The notes: generated from the sequence alone by a model not told the origin. Positions 8,203 to 16,850 are shown, counted from the stretch's first letter. The stretch: 64,000 nt of DNA from Mucilaginibacter celer (GCF_003576455.2 NZ_CP032869.1:4526001-4590000), one strand, 5' to 3'. A program made the numbers and translations.

Positions 8203-9429
8203 ATGAAGAGAGAAGAAGAATCGCTCGAATACGAGCAAATGAAAAAGAAAGCCCTTGAGCAACTCCGCTCGGGCAAATCGCTTTATGGCAAGGATGGAGC
8301 CTTTGCACCGTTGCTAAAAAGTTTCCTTGATGCCGCCCTTGAGGCGGAATTGGAAAGCCATTTAGATGAAGCAGAACGCAGTTCAGGCAATCGCAGGAAC
8401 GGTAAGACCAGTAAGAATATCCGAACCTCTGATGGCACCATATCTATTAGTACCCCTCGTGATCGCAATTCCAGTTTTGAACCCGAACTGATCCGCAAAC
8501 GGGAAACGATATTAGCAGAAAGTCTTGAATCCAAGATCATCGGCATGTATGGACTGGGCATGAGTTTCCGCGATATATCAAAGCATATCAAAGACATGTA
8601 TGATACAGATATCAGTCACAGTACCTTATCTGCTATAACAGATAAGATCATTCCTGAAGTAAAAGAATGGCAATCAAGGCCGCTGGATGAACTTTACACC
8701 ATTGTTTGGCTGGATGCGATGCATTACAAGGTTAAAGAGGAACACCGCATGGTAGCGCATGCTGTTTATAACATTCTTGGTATTGACCGTCACGGTCACA
8801 AGGAGTTGTTAGGAATGTATGTATCTCAAAGCGAAGGCGCTAATTTTTGGTTAAGTGTATTGACCGACCTTCAAAACAGAGGTGTAAAAGACATCCTGAT
8901 TGCTTGCATTGATAACCTCAATGGATTCCCACAGGCCATAAATACAGTATTCCCTCAAACAGAAATCCAGACCTGTATCGTCCACCAGATACGCAACAGC
9001 CTGAAGTACGTGGCTTCTAAAGATCAAAAAGTATTTATGAAAGATCTTAAGCCGGTGTACCAGGCAGAAACCCTCGAACTGGCAGAACTTCGTTTAGAGC
9101 AATTAGAAGAAAAGTGGGGTAAGAAATATGAAAAGGTATTGGAATCATGGCGTAATAACTGGTCGAAGCTGACCACGTATTTTCAGTATGATACCACTAT
9201 TCGTAAACTGATCTATACCACCAATACCATCGAAGGGTTTCACCGGCAAATCAGAAAAGTAACCAAAACCAAGGGTGGTTTCACATCCGATATGGCTCTG
9301 TTAAAACTGATCTATCTGGCTCATAACAACATTAAACAAAAATGGACGATGCCACTTTCTAATTGGGCGACAACGGCCCAGAAGCTGGCCATTTGGTTTC
9401 CTGGGAGAATGATATTAGATTTGATGTAG
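8203..9429 (+). CDS. IS256-family transposase
   Basis: 408 residues, full family length. The DDE triad is recognisable: D in IVWLDAMHYK (about 171), D in ACIDNLNGFP (about 236), and E in TTNTIEGFHRQIRK (about 344). Between the last two is the family C/H signature CIVHQIRN. The N-terminal half contains the usual ESHLDEAERSSGNRRNGKTS element. It catalyses cut/copy-type transposition of its own element. No frameshift or stop is seen, so it is probably active. Confidence 0.96.
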   Translation: MKREEESLEYEQMKKKALEQLRSGKSLYGKDGAFAPLLKSFLDAALEAELESHLDEAERSSGNRRNGKTSKNIRTSDGTISISTPRDRNSSFEPELIRKRETILAESLESKIIGMYGLGMSFRDISKHIKDMYDTDISHSTLSAITDKIIPEVKEWQSRPLDELYTIVWLDAMHYKVKEEHRMVAHAVYNILGIDRHGHKELLGMYVSQSEGANFWLSVLTDLQNRGVKDILIACIDNLNGFPQAINTVFPQTEIQTCIVHQIRNSLKYVASKDQKVFMKDLKPVYQAETLELAELRLEQLEEKWGKKYEKVLESWRNNWSKLTTYFQYDTTIRKLIYTTNTIEGFHRQIRKVTKTKGGFTSDMALLKLIYLAHNNIKQKWTMPLSNWATTAQKLAIWFPGRMILDLM

Positions 9430-9432
9430 CAA

Positions 9433-9468
9433 TCAGCCCCTGCCGGCCCATGGGCCGGCAGGGGCTGA
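9433..9468. repeat. 36-bp perfect palindrome at the right IS end
   Basis: A fully self-complementary GC-rich block (arms TCAGCCCCTGCCGGCCCA) located 3 bases after the transposase stop and overlapping the first 3 bases of the right terminal repeat. It has no T-tract, so it is a weak terminator candidate. It could stop inward transcription or serve as a cruciform/transposase site. Confidence 0.85.
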
Positions 9469-9489
9469 CACAGTTTATTTTACAGACCC

Positions 9490-9497
9490 AACGAAGT
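9490..9497. repeat. target-site duplication, right copy (AACGAAGT)
   Basis: Identical to 8138-8145. It lies inside codons 72-75 of the antitoxin frame, which fixes the insertion point. Confidence 0.9.
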
Positions 9498-9796
9498 TGA
9501 TCTATCGATTCCGTAAGTCGCTTTCTATTGACCTCGGTCGATAATAGATGTTCGGTTTCCATTAATGAATTATATTCTTTGATTGACATAATTACAACTC
9601 CATCGTCTTCTGCATGATCTCCTTGCACCATGATAACTTCGTTATTATGGCTTACTTTATCAAGGTAATATTTCACTTTACTTTGCAAACGAGCAATCGT
9701 GAGCGTTTTCATATTTCTATCATCAAATAATAATCAATATACAAAATATCAAACTTATCACCCCGATCTTCAAAACTTAAACCCATCTTTACTCCC

Positions 9797-10759
9797 ATGA
9801 AACGCCGGATAACCTTGATCACAACAGGCATATGTATAATGCTACTCTGCTCATCATGGGGATTCTTCGCGCATTACCGTATTAACCGGCTGGCCGTTTT
9901 CACCCTCCCCAAACCAATGGCCGGTTTTTATAAGGCTAATATCGACTACATTACCGCGCATGCGGTAAGCCCCGATAAACGCCGCTATGTAGATTCGACA
10001 GAGGCTCCACGCCATTTTTTTGATGCCGACCGTTACGGCAAAAAGCCCTTTGAGGTAATGCCTAAAAAATGGAAGGATGCCGTGGCCAAATACTCCAAGG
10101 ATACCATTATTAAATACGGCACCGTACCCTGGAGTATTCAATATCAGTATTACCGATTGCTACGGGCTTTTAAGGCTCACGACACAACGGGTATTTTAAA
10201 CGCTTCGGCCTACTTAGGGCATTATATTGCCGATGCCCATGTGCCGCTTCATCTCACTCAAAACTATGATGGGCAGCTAACAGGACAACAAGGTATTCAT
10301 GCTTTATGGGAAAGCCGCCTGCCCGAACTGTTCAGCAATAAATACAATTATTACGTTGGCAAGGCCCGGTATATCGATAATCCCCTTAAAGAGGCTTTCC
10401 GCATCTGCCAGTCATCGTACAAAAGCGTTGACAGCGTTTTACGTTTTGAGCGGATATTGAACAAAACCTATCCGCAGGATAAAAAATTTGAGATGGTGCA
10501 GCATGGCAAAAAGCAGGTGCAGGATTATTCGGCGGCTTACGCGCAGGCTTATCATCAAATGCTGAAAGGGATGATCGCCAGAAAAATGCGTGCGTCCGTC
10601 CGTTCGGTGGGAAGCTACTGGTATTCGGCCTGGGTGGACGCCGGGCAACCTGATCTGGATAAACTGATTGCCCAACCTTTAAGCGATGAACAAAAAGCTG
10701 ATCTGCAGAAAGAGGAAGCGGCCTATCGGCAAGGAAAGGTATTGCCAGTTAACCAATGA
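9797..10759 (+). CDS. secreted zinc-dependent phospholipase C / S1-P1-nuclease-like protein
   Basis: 320 residues. An N-terminal signal segment (ITLITTGICIMLLCSSWGFF) is followed directly by the Trp and His expected at the mature N-terminus of this superfamily (WGFFAHYRINR). The hallmark metal motif is HYIADAHVPLHLT near residue 148, followed by HALWESRLPEL. Members bind three zinc ions and cleave phospholipids or nucleic acids; which one applies here cannot be told. It is exported, probably periplasmic. The gene stands alone, divergent from the broken antitoxin, with no strong promoter match. Confidence 0.8.
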   Translation: MKRRITLITTGICIMLLCSSWGFFAHYRINRLAVFTLPKPMAGFYKANIDYITAHAVSPDKRRYVDSTEAPRHFFDADRYGKKPFEVMPKKWKDAVAKYSKDTIIKYGTVPWSIQYQYYRLLRAFKAHDTTGILNASAYLGHYIADAHVPLHLTQNYDGQLTGQQGIHALWESRLPELFSNKYNYYVGKARYIDNPLKEAFRICQSSYKSVDSVLRFERILNKTYPQDKKFEMVQHGKKQVQDYSAAYAQAYHQMLKGMIARKMRASVRSVGSYWYSAWVDAGQPDLDKLIAQPLSDEQKADLQKEEAAYRQGKVLPVNQ

Positions 10760-10778
10760 CAAGCCATGTGAATTTGAC

Positions 10779-10907
10779 TTTTTTGTAGAGACCGCATAAT
10801 TGCGTTTCCCGCATGCAATTTACGGTAGCAAAACGATCAGTAACAAAATACTCTGGCACGGCGGCTTGTCCTCCGGGAGACGCAATTATGCGTCTCTACC
10901 ACAAAAA
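10779..10907. repeat. palindromic repeat, GTAGAGACGCATAATTGCG family
   Basis: Arms at 10779-10810 and 10875-10907 pair over about 30 bp (TTTTTTGTAGAGAC with GTCTCTACCACAAAAAA, and GCATAATTGCG with CGCAATTATGC), around a ~64-nt middle that encodes nothing. The T-runs at both outer ends would let it act as a terminator for both the hydrolase gene and the convergent DedA gene. Confidence 0.7.
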
Positions 10908-10932
10908 ACCGATATCATTTTTAAATGATTTC

Positions 10933-11589
10933 TTACTGCTGAACCGCCTTCTTACCCGTACGGCTTTTAATAGCTGCAAAAATAGGCGGCAGTATCGATA
11001 CCAAAATAATGATCACCCCCACCAACGAGAAGTTTTTGGCAATGATCTCAACCTGCCCTAATTTATACCCTGCAAACAAAAACACGATGATCCACGATGC
11101 ACCGCCGATAATGTTGTAAAGGCTATACTTTAAAAAAGGCATTTTACCCACCCCGGCCACAAAGGGTGCTATTGTACGGATAATAGGCATAAACCTGCTG
11201 AAAATAACCGCCTTGCCGCCATGCTTATCAAAAAAGGCCTGGGTTTTGAGGTAGTATTCCAGCTTCAGGATCCTGTTCTCTTCTTTAAATACTTTAATGC
11301 CGAGGTAATTACCCACAAAGTAATTTACAGTATTGCCTATAAATGCCGCAGCAATTAAAATAATGCCTAACAGCCAGATATCCAAACCTGAGCTTCCACC
11401 GGCAATAAGTGCGCCTGCTGCAAAAAGCAGCGAATCGCCGGGTAAAATGGGGAATATCACCAGGCCTGTTTCGGCAAAAATGATCAGGAAAAGGATGAGG
11501 TATGTCCAGCCCTGGTAGGCGCTTGTTATTTGCACCAGGTGCTTATCAATATGCAGTACAAAGTCGATAATGCTTTTTATTACTTCCAC
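10933..11589 (-). CDS. DedA-family membrane protein
   Basis: 218 residues, with four to six hydrophobic segments and the family motifs: an acidic residue before a Pro/Gly stretch in membrane (FAETGLVIFPILPGDSLLF, residues 38-56) and the FSRFMPIIRTIAPFVAG segment with its conserved Arg residues (about 130-147). DedA proteins belong to the VTT/SNARE-associated superfamily, act as proton-linked lipid scramblases or flippases (for example of undecaprenyl phosphate) and sit in the inner membrane. It is monocistronic, with an exact -7 box 17 nt upstream. The transported lipid is not known from sequence. Confidence 0.88.
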   Translation of the reverse strand: MEVIKSIIDFVLHIDKHLVQITSAYQGWTYLILFLIIFAETGLVIFPILPGDSLLFAAGALIAGGSSGLDIWLLGIILIAAAFIGNTVNYFVGNYLGIKVFKEENRILKLEYYLKTQAFFDKHGGKAVIFSRFMPIIRTIAPFVAGVGKMPFLKYSLYNIIGGASWIIVFLFAGYKLGQVEIIAKNFSLVGVIIILVSILPPIFAAIKSRTGKKAVQQ

Positions 11590-11605
11590 AGGCTTAAATT
11601 TTGCC

Positions 11606-11613
11606 CAAAAATA
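11606..11613 (-). promoter_or_regulatory. -7 box of the dedA-like gene (TATTTTTG)
   Basis: Exact TAnnTTTG on the minus strand, 16 nt before the start codon at 11589. No clear -33 TTG at standard spacing. Confidence 0.45.
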
Positions 11614-11635
11614 TAAATATTAAGCAAATAGCCTG

Positions 11636-12376
11636 CTATTGAAGTGTTTTAGAAAGCAGATTATTAGTTAACACCCCGGCCCCAAATGCTAACGAATCGG
11701 CCCGGCCCACTACGCCAAGGGTGTAAATAGTATAAGCGCGGCCATCCTGTATGGTAATATTGGGTAGCGTTTTTTCAATTTGCTTGGGTGTTGTTGTTTT
11801 AGTGATGGTAAAGTTGTAGCTACCGGCAGGCAGTTCCACATAATTGGAAACGTTATTAAAAGTTACCCCTTTAATTGCCAGTGTATCGTTCGCCCGCAAA
11901 TCAAGCGCCGGAGACGATACCGAAGCATGCACAAACCTTACCTTGCCCCTGCCTAAAGCCGGCAACGATGTATTATCTGATACAATGAACGAATTGGCTA
12001 TGCTGCTATCCTTCCGCAGACCGGTTATAAAAAGCGTGTACTTGCTGTTGGCCTTAAGTGTTGTATCAAACTGCAGCAATATTACCGGCGCCAGGGTTGC
12101 CGTACGCAATTGCAGCGGCGGCTCTAAAGTTGAAAGGTAAAAATACCCCGAACTGTTGGGATAGGTATAAGCCGTTGAACTGTAACGGATAAAATGCTGA
12201 TACAAATAAACACCCTGAATATCCGAGCTGAGATTTACAATTTGGATGCCCGTATTTAAGCCCACTGCAGATGCATTGCCTCCCTTGCCGCACGATGAAA
12301 ACCCGCAGGCAAATAACGCGAACACAATCGCCACAAAAAATGAAACCAGTAGCTTGCTTTTCTTCCTTTCAGTCAT
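11636..12376 (-). CDS. DUF4397 lipoprotein
   Basis: 246 residues. A lipoprotein signal (hydrophobic stretch ending FSSCGKGG, lipobox Cys near residue 29) is followed by DUF4397-type beta-rich repeats. Recognisable elements are IQIVNLSSDIQGVYLY, the central GKVRFVHASVSSPALDLRAN, and a late YTIYTLG. DUF4397 proteins are exported and of unknown function. Only 3 nt separate its start from the stop of the next DUF4397 gene upstream, so the two are co-transcribed and probably arose by duplication. Confidence 0.8.
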   Translation of the reverse strand: MTERKKSKLLVSFFVAIVFALFACGFSSCGKGGNASAVGLNTGIQIVNLSSDIQGVYLYQHFIRYSSTAYTYPNSSGYFYLSTLEPPLQLRTATLAPVILLQFDTTLKANSKYTLFITGLRKDSSIANSFIVSDNTSLPALGRGKVRFVHASVSSPALDLRANDTLAIKGVTFNNVSNYVELPAGSYNFTITKTTTPKQIEKTLPNITIQDGRAYTIYTLGVVGRADSLAFGAGVLTNNLLSKTLQ

Positions 12377-12379
12377 GTT

Positions 12380-13075
12380 TTATCTGTTGTTGAAAAGGCC
12401 GGTGCCTAATCCTGTAGTTTTATTGCCAAAACCATAATAGGTATAAACCTTGCCGCCAACCAGTTCAACGGTATCTTTTGCCACCGCGTTAAGTTCGCCG
12501 TTTGCGTAAAGCGCCATGTTGTGCACACCCGGCTTCACCAGCAAAAATTCGGAAGTTGATTTAAAGGCAACATCGCGCAGTTTTACGGTATCGAAAGTTA
12601 CGTTATTAACTTTTGCCTCAAAATGTAAAACAAAATTACCGCCATCAGGCGAAGCATTTACAAGCCTGATCTTGGCCATGGGTTTTGAGCCTGTATCCGA
12701 AGTAAGCACGTCGGTAGTTTTAAAAGCCATATCGGCGGTAGTGCCTGCTACGTAAAACGAATAAACCGAATCTTTACTCAGCGTCATCGGGATACTGAAC
12801 AGCTCATTACCGGTACCATTTATTTTGGCCGAATAGTTTTGCGTGCCAGATTTTACGGAAAGATAGCCGAGCGTACCACCCGGATAATAAGTTGATGTTT
12901 GGTTAATACGGTTACCATTAAGGTAAACATTAACATCATTAAACGTAGCGTTGATCACGTTTAAGCCCGATACATCCGAAGCTGCATCGGGTTTATCATT
13001 ATTATTTTTTTTGCAGGCGGCAAGGCAGCATGCAGCCGTAGCAAAGATCAATAAAGCGGTAGCCTTTATATTCAT
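12380..13075 (-). CDS. DUF4397 lipoprotein, upstream paralog
   Basis: 231 residues from MNIKATALLIFATAACCLAA; a second ATG two codons upstream is also possible. Lipobox CLAAC with the lipidated Cys near residue 20, then a KKNNNDKP linker and a DUF4397 domain (LNVINATFNDVNVYLNGN, then KIRLVNASPDGGNFVLHFEA, then KVYTYYGFG). Function unknown; it is probably an outer-membrane lipoprotein. It is first gene of a two-gene unit with the paralog that follows. Confidence 0.78.
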   Translation of the reverse strand: MNIKATALLIFATAACCLAACKKNNNDKPDAASDVSGLNVINATFNDVNVYLNGNRINQTSTYYPGGTLGYLSVKSGTQNYSAKINGTGNELFSIPMTLSKDSVYSFYVAGTTADMAFKTTDVLTSDTGSKPMAKIRLVNASPDGGNFVLHFEAKVNNVTFDTVKLRDVAFKSTSEFLLVKPGVHNMALYANGELNAVAKDTVELVGGKVYTYYGFGNKTTGLGTGLFNNR

Positions 13076-13129
13076 ATACAATTATAAGCTATAACTGCTT
13101 ACTGTAATTTTTGGTATCGGGTGCTGAAC

Positions 13130-13160
13130 AAAAAAAGTCCGGTTTTTAAAGCCGGACTTA
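13130..13160 (-). terminator. dnaN intrinsic terminator
   Basis: Arms AAGTCCGG and CCGGACTT with a run of T on the minus strand, 30 nt past the dnaN stop. Confidence 0.88.
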
Positions 13161-13188
13161 GTTTTGGATTTATAATTTAAGTTTACAC

Positions 13189-14313
13189 TTAAGCATAGCT
13201 ATTAAGCATTACCGGCATAACCAGCATCAGCACATCTTCGTTTTCATCCCCCCCCTGTGGCAGCAATAAGCCGGCACGGTTTGGAGTTGACATTTCCAAA
13301 GATACTTCTTCGCAGCTTAAATTCTTCAACATTTCTATTAAAAATCTTGCATTGAAGCCAATTTCCATGTCATCACCCTCATATTGACAGGTTAAACGCT
13401 CGTGAGCCTCGTTAGCAAAGTCGATATCTTCTGATGAGATATTCAGCTCGCTGCCATTTATTTTAAGCCTTACCTGGTGGGTGGTTTTGTTGGCGTAGAT
13501 AGCCACACGGTTTAACGAGCCCAAAAAGGTAAGCCTTTCGATACTTAATTTATTAGGATTATTTTGAGGGATAACAGCCTCATAATCAGGATAGCGCTCG
13601 TCAATTAAACGGCAAACCAGGTTAATGTTGCCAAATTTAAAAAAGGCGCTGGTGTTGTTGTATTCAACAGATACATTCACATCATCGCTTGGTAATGATG
13701 ATTTTAAAAGCGTTAATGCTTTTTTAGGCAATATGAATGATGCTGTGCTTGCGGCCTTGGCATCTTTACGGCGATAGCGTACCAGTTTATGCGCATCGGT
13801 AGATACGAAGGTAAGCGATGAAGTGCTTAGCTGGCAGTAAACACCCGTCATGGCAGGGCGCAGCTCATCGTTACTTACCGCGAAAATAGTTTTGTTTATC
13901 GCCTCGGCTAAAACTGAAGCCGGAAGATTTACTGATGACGCGTTTTCAACAACCGGAATTTTTGGGAAATCTTCACCGTTTTCGCCGCTTAGTTTGTATT
14001 TACCATCGCCGGCATTAATTTCAATGGCGTAGGTTTGATCATCAACCGCGAAGGCAACAGGTTGCTCGGGTAATGATTTAAGGGTTTCCAGTAATATACG
14101 CGATGGGATAGCGATCCTGCCGTTCTCTTTAGCCTCAACAGGCAGGGAAGTGGTCATGCTGGTTTGCAGATCGGTAGCAGAAATGGTTAAGTTTCCATCC
14201 TTTATCTCGAACAAAAAGTTTTCCAATATAGGCAATACTGTGCTGCTGCTTAGCGCGCCGCTCACTGCCTGCAGTTGTTTGAGTAATGTTGATGTAGAAA
14301 CAATAAATCTCAT
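13189..14313 (-). CDS. dnaN: DNA polymerase III beta sliding clamp
   Basis: 374 residues from MRFIVSTSTLLKQLQAVSGA; six extra codons upstream were rejected as they precede the conserved start. The three repeated clamp domains are visible, with the family C-terminus LMLVMPVMLNSYA. The dimeric ring tethers the replicative polymerase to DNA and recruits repair factors. dnaA is not adjacent, so this is not an oriC neighbourhood by gene order. An exact -7 box lies 19 nt upstream in the gap from gldFG, and a terminator follows: a single-gene unit. Confidence 0.97.
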   Translation of the reverse strand: MRFIVSTSTLLKQLQAVSGALSSSTVLPILENFLFEIKDGNLTISATDLQTSMTTSLPVEAKENGRIAIPSRILLETLKSLPEQPVAFAVDDQTYAIEINAGDGKYKLSGENGEDFPKIPVVENASSVNLPASVLAEAINKTIFAVSNDELRPAMTGVYCQLSTSSLTFVSTDAHKLVRYRRKDAKAASTASFILPKKALTLLKSSLPSDDVNVSVEYNNTSAFFKFGNINLVCRLIDERYPDYEAVIPQNNPNKLSIERLTFLGSLNRVAIYANKTTHQVRLKINGSELNISSEDIDFANEAHERLTCQYEGDDMEIGFNARFLIEMLKNLSCEEVSLEMSTPNRAGLLLPQGGDENEDVLMLVMPVMLNSYA

Positions 14314-14332
14314 ATGGTTGTATTTAAGCAAT

Positions 14333-14340
14333 CAAAAATA
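14333..14340 (-). promoter_or_regulatory. -7 box of dnaN (TATTTTTG)
   Basis: Exact TAnnTTTG on the minus strand in the 33-bp gap between gldFG and dnaN. No standard -33 TTG, so strength is uncertain. Confidence 0.5.
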
Positions 14341-14346
14341 TAAAAT

Positions 14347-16743
14347 TTAGCGGGCATACTTTTGCCTGCGTAAATAATGTTGAAAAATAGCACATATTAA
14401 CACCAATGCCAACGGCGTGGCGGTATTAATTAATTGCCAGTACATTTTTTCGTTACGCACACGTGCCCTGTCAAGCAGCCTGATCTTAATCTCCTTGGTA
14501 CGCAGGGCAATCAAACCCGAATCATCAGTCATGTAATCGGCAATGTTGAGCAGCAGGTTTTTGTTACCGTAGGTTTGGTGCGTGTAATGGTCATAACCCA
14601 ACGGGTATGGCGAGCCATCGCCGCCCACCTGATTTTTTAAAATATCACCATCGCTTATCACAATCATTTTGGTGGGCACACTTTGCTGTTGTATGGCAAC
14701 CTGCTCTTTCAAACCCTCGGGCAGGGGGCGGTTTTGCCAATCGCTTACAAATTGCCCCTCCAACAATACACCGGTAATTTTTGGCTGGCTTTGAAACTCC
14801 CTGGGGTTTGGCTCCTGCTCCAACGCCTGTAATGATAACAGCTGCGGCACACTTACCTTTTTATTATAGGGCGATGAGTTAAGCAGTACGGTTTTGTTTA
14901 CATTTTTGGTATCGAGGATATCGATAGTGCTGGCAAACTCGCTGCTGATGCCATCCAGGTTTTTTACTATGGGATGCTTGCTTAAGGGGATAAACACCGG
15001 GTAATACAGCCATGGCAGCATCTGGATCTGGGCCTGCCCGCCAACGTTGCCTGTGCTGATGGGGATCTGCGCGCAATTCATATCAGCAATCAGATCATAA
15101 TTAATGCGGATGCCGTAGCGGAAAAGCTGATCGTCCAGGTTAAGCTGCTTGGCAAAAGCCAGTTGTTCGCCGCCATGCCCGCGGAGGCTATCCAGTTCGG
15201 CGCTTACCTGGTCGATTGCCCACAATACACGGCCGCCGTGCATAATATATTGATCGAGCTTAAACTTTTCTATCTCGCTGAATTTTTGATCGGGCTTGGC
15301 TACAACCAGTAATTTAAGCTTTTGCAAATCGGGAATGGATATAGCATTCAGGTCAACCCGGCCCACCTGGAATCCTTCGGCCAGCGATTTCATGGCGTCA
15401 TTCAGTTGCAGATCGCTTAACTCGTGATGGCCCTCGGTAAAGCCTATTTGTGGCCTGCCGCCGTTAACAGATTTTTTGATGGCTGATGAAAACGCATATT
15501 CAAGGTTCTGAATGGAATTATTGAGCACTTCATCGGGCGAGAGGCCTATCCTGCTTAATAATAATTTTACAGGGATATCTCTACCATCTGCCGATACCAG
15601 CGCTGATGGAAAAATCAATTTCTGGCTTACCCCGTTATCGGTTTTTACGCTGAGATTGGTGGGTTCAACACCTTCGGCAGCCATGTTCTGGATCACCTCG
15701 TTTTGCTGATCATTGGTTAAACCTTTAAGCGGATCACGAAACTCGAACTGTATTTTACCGTGGCTGTAGGCCTGCAAATCGCTCAACATATCTTTGGTGG
15801 CACTTTGCAGCCGTTTAAAACCGCCGGGCAGGTTATCGCCCTGTAAGTAAACAACCAATTTTACGCGTTTAGGCAGCTTATCCATTATTTCCCTGCTGAT
15901 GGGCGATATAGTGAAACGCTTCTCGGCAGTAAAATCAAACCTTGTAAATGTTAATGAGGATAAGATCCCCAGAAAAAATAAAACTACTAAAAAGCCGATG
16001 ATTACCTTACTGCCTAACCCTTTTTGGCGCTGTTTAGCTAATACAAATAAGGTGAGCCAGATAAATATACCCGCGGCGATGACAAAGTAAACCAAATCGC
16101 GGGTATCCAGCACGCCACGGCTTACCGATTCGTAATGTTGGGTAATGCCCAGGTTTTGCAAGCCGAGATCTTGTAACGACAATAACTGGCTGATGGAATC
16201 AAATCCACTATAAAAAAAGAAACACAGGAAAACAGAAACGGTGAAAGCGATGATCTGGTTTTTGGTGATGGATGAGGTGAACAGGCCTATCGCCACAAAA
16301 ACACCTCCCAATAAAAACAAACCGATGTATGAGCCAATAACCGCACCTGTATCGATGTTGCCCTGCGGCATGCCCAGCGTGCTTACCGAATAATAGTAAA
16401 TTAATGTTGGCAGCAAGGCAAACAGCACTATAAGCAGGCAGGCCAGGTATTTGCCAACAACAATCTCCCAATCTTTTAAAGGACGGGTAAACAGCAGCTC
16501 GAATGTCCCTTCTTTACGCTCCTCGGCCAGCGACCGCATGGTGATAGCCGGGATCAGGAACATGAACAGGTACGGCGCAGTGCTGAAAAGGCTTTCCAGC
16601 CCGGCATAACCGTACTCCAATATGCTCGACTCGGGGAATACCCACAAAAACAAACCCAGCACCAGTAAAAACACGCCAATGGTTACGTAAGCCACCAGCG
16701 AACTGAGGTATGATATTATTTCTTTTTTAAGGATGCTCAGCAC
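14347..16743 (-). CDS. gldG: fused GldF-GldG gliding-motility ABC transporter permease
   Basis: 798 residues. Residues 1-240 are a GldF-type ABC-2 permease with six hydrophobic segments (ISYLSSLVAYVTIGVFLLVL, then the conserved TMRSLAEERKEGTFELLFTR). A further membrane segment (VIIGFLVVLFFLGILSSLTF) starts a GldG part: periplasmic domain with RFDFTAEKRFTISPIS, a DUF4350-like region with GGRVLWAIDQV, and a C-terminal transmembrane helix. In Flavobacterium GldF and GldG are separate proteins that join the ATPase GldA in a complex needed for gliding. Here one frame encodes both with no internal stop. gldA lies 3.1 kb upstream on the same strand. Transport substrate unknown. Confidence 0.9.
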   Translation of the reverse strand: MLSILKKEIISYLSSLVAYVTIGVFLLVLGLFLWVFPESSILEYGYAGLESLFSTAPYLFMFLIPAITMRSLAEERKEGTFELLFTRPLKDWEIVVGKYLACLLIVLFALLPTLIYYYSVSTLGMPQGNIDTGAVIGSYIGLFLLGGVFVAIGLFTSSITKNQIIAFTVSVFLCFFFYSGFDSISQLLSLQDLGLQNLGITQHYESVSRGVLDTRDLVYFVIAAGIFIWLTLFVLAKQRQKGLGSKVIIGFLVVLFFLGILSSLTFTRFDFTAEKRFTISPISREIMDKLPKRVKLVVYLQGDNLPGGFKRLQSATKDMLSDLQAYSHGKIQFEFRDPLKGLTNDQQNEVIQNMAAEGVEPTNLSVKTDNGVSQKLIFPSALVSADGRDIPVKLLLSRIGLSPDEVLNNSIQNLEYAFSSAIKKSVNGGRPQIGFTEGHHELSDLQLNDAMKSLAEGFQVGRVDLNAISIPDLQKLKLLVVAKPDQKFSEIEKFKLDQYIMHGGRVLWAIDQVSAELDSLRGHGGEQLAFAKQLNLDDQLFRYGIRINYDLIADMNCAQIPISTGNVGGQAQIQMLPWLYYPVFIPLSKHPIVKNLDGISSEFASTIDILDTKNVNKTVLLNSSPYNKKVSVPQLLSLQALEQEPNPREFQSQPKITGVLLEGQFVSDWQNRPLPEGLKEQVAIQQQSVPTKMIVISDGDILKNQVGGDGSPYPLGYDHYTHQTYGNKNLLLNIADYMTDDSGLIALRTKEIKIRLLDRARVRNEKMYWQLINTATPLALVLICAIFQHYLRRQKYAR

Positions 16744-16767
16744 GTTATAATATATTGTGTTAAGCGC

Positions 16768-16798
16768 CGAAATTACGACAATATTGCGCTAAAGCAAA
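16768..16798 (-). promoter_or_regulatory. gldFG promoter (TTTG-N19-TAATTTCG)
   Basis: TTTG at 16798-16795, 19-nt spacer, then TAATTTCG at 16775-16768, one mismatch from TAnnTTTG. Predicted leader of about 20 nt before the start at 16743. Confidence 0.55.
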
Positions 16799-16799
16799 G

Positions 16800-16850
16800 C
16801 AGGTTTCGATTTCGGATTTGGGATTTTCGATTTCGGATTTCGTGTTTATC
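16800..16850. repeat. stutter repeat (GATTTCGGATTT)
   Basis: Tandem variants of GATTTCGGATTTGGGATTTTC upstream of the gldFG promoter. The same words occur in reverse complement at 22680-22760. Confidence 0.55.

Larger units (their letters stand above)
8146..9489 (+). mobile_element. complete IS256-family insertion sequence
   Basis: 1,344 bp bounded by 24-bp imperfect terminal inverted repeats (8146-8169 and 9466-9489; 21 of 24 positions match, core TGTAAAATAAACTGTGTCA) and flanked by an intact 8-bp duplication AACGAAGT. It carries one transposase gene filling most of the element. A 36-bp perfect palindrome abuts the right repeat, and a nested hairpin lies between the left repeat and the transposase start. 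Intact ends, intact gene and unchanged target copies suggest a recent, possibly still mobile insertion. Confidence 0.95.
8109..9712 (-). pseudogene. YefM/Phd-family antitoxin gene split by an IS256-type element
   Basis: From 9712 the minus strand encodes a Phd/YefM-type antitoxin N-terminus (MKTLTIARLQSKVKYYLDKV, then VVIMSIKEYNSLMETEHLLS). At 9490 the frame enters the IS. Joining 9712-9490 to 8137-8109 (one target-site copy removed) restores the ending ESIDQLRSGNSIRYDL and a stop codon. The rebuilt protein has 83 residues, the length of E. coli YefM. As it stands the frame keeps 74 native residues and then reads IS sequence to 117 residues, so residual DNA binding is possible while the toxin-binding tail is altered. 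No toxin gene follows: only 20 nt separate its stop from the 3' end of the convergent methyltransferase gene, so it was an orphan antitoxin before the insertion. Confidence 0.85.

Noticed and set aside
9359..9712. Intact 117-residue antitoxin-like gene
   Set aside because: Its last 43 residues are read from the IS end; the native 83-residue frame continues beyond the element.
10813..11061. 82-residue plus-strand frame
   Set aside because: It starts in a palindromic repeat and ends antisense to the dedA-like gene.
13189..14313. dnaN as a marker of the replication origin
   Set aside because: No dnaA, recF or DnaA-box cluster is visible around it.
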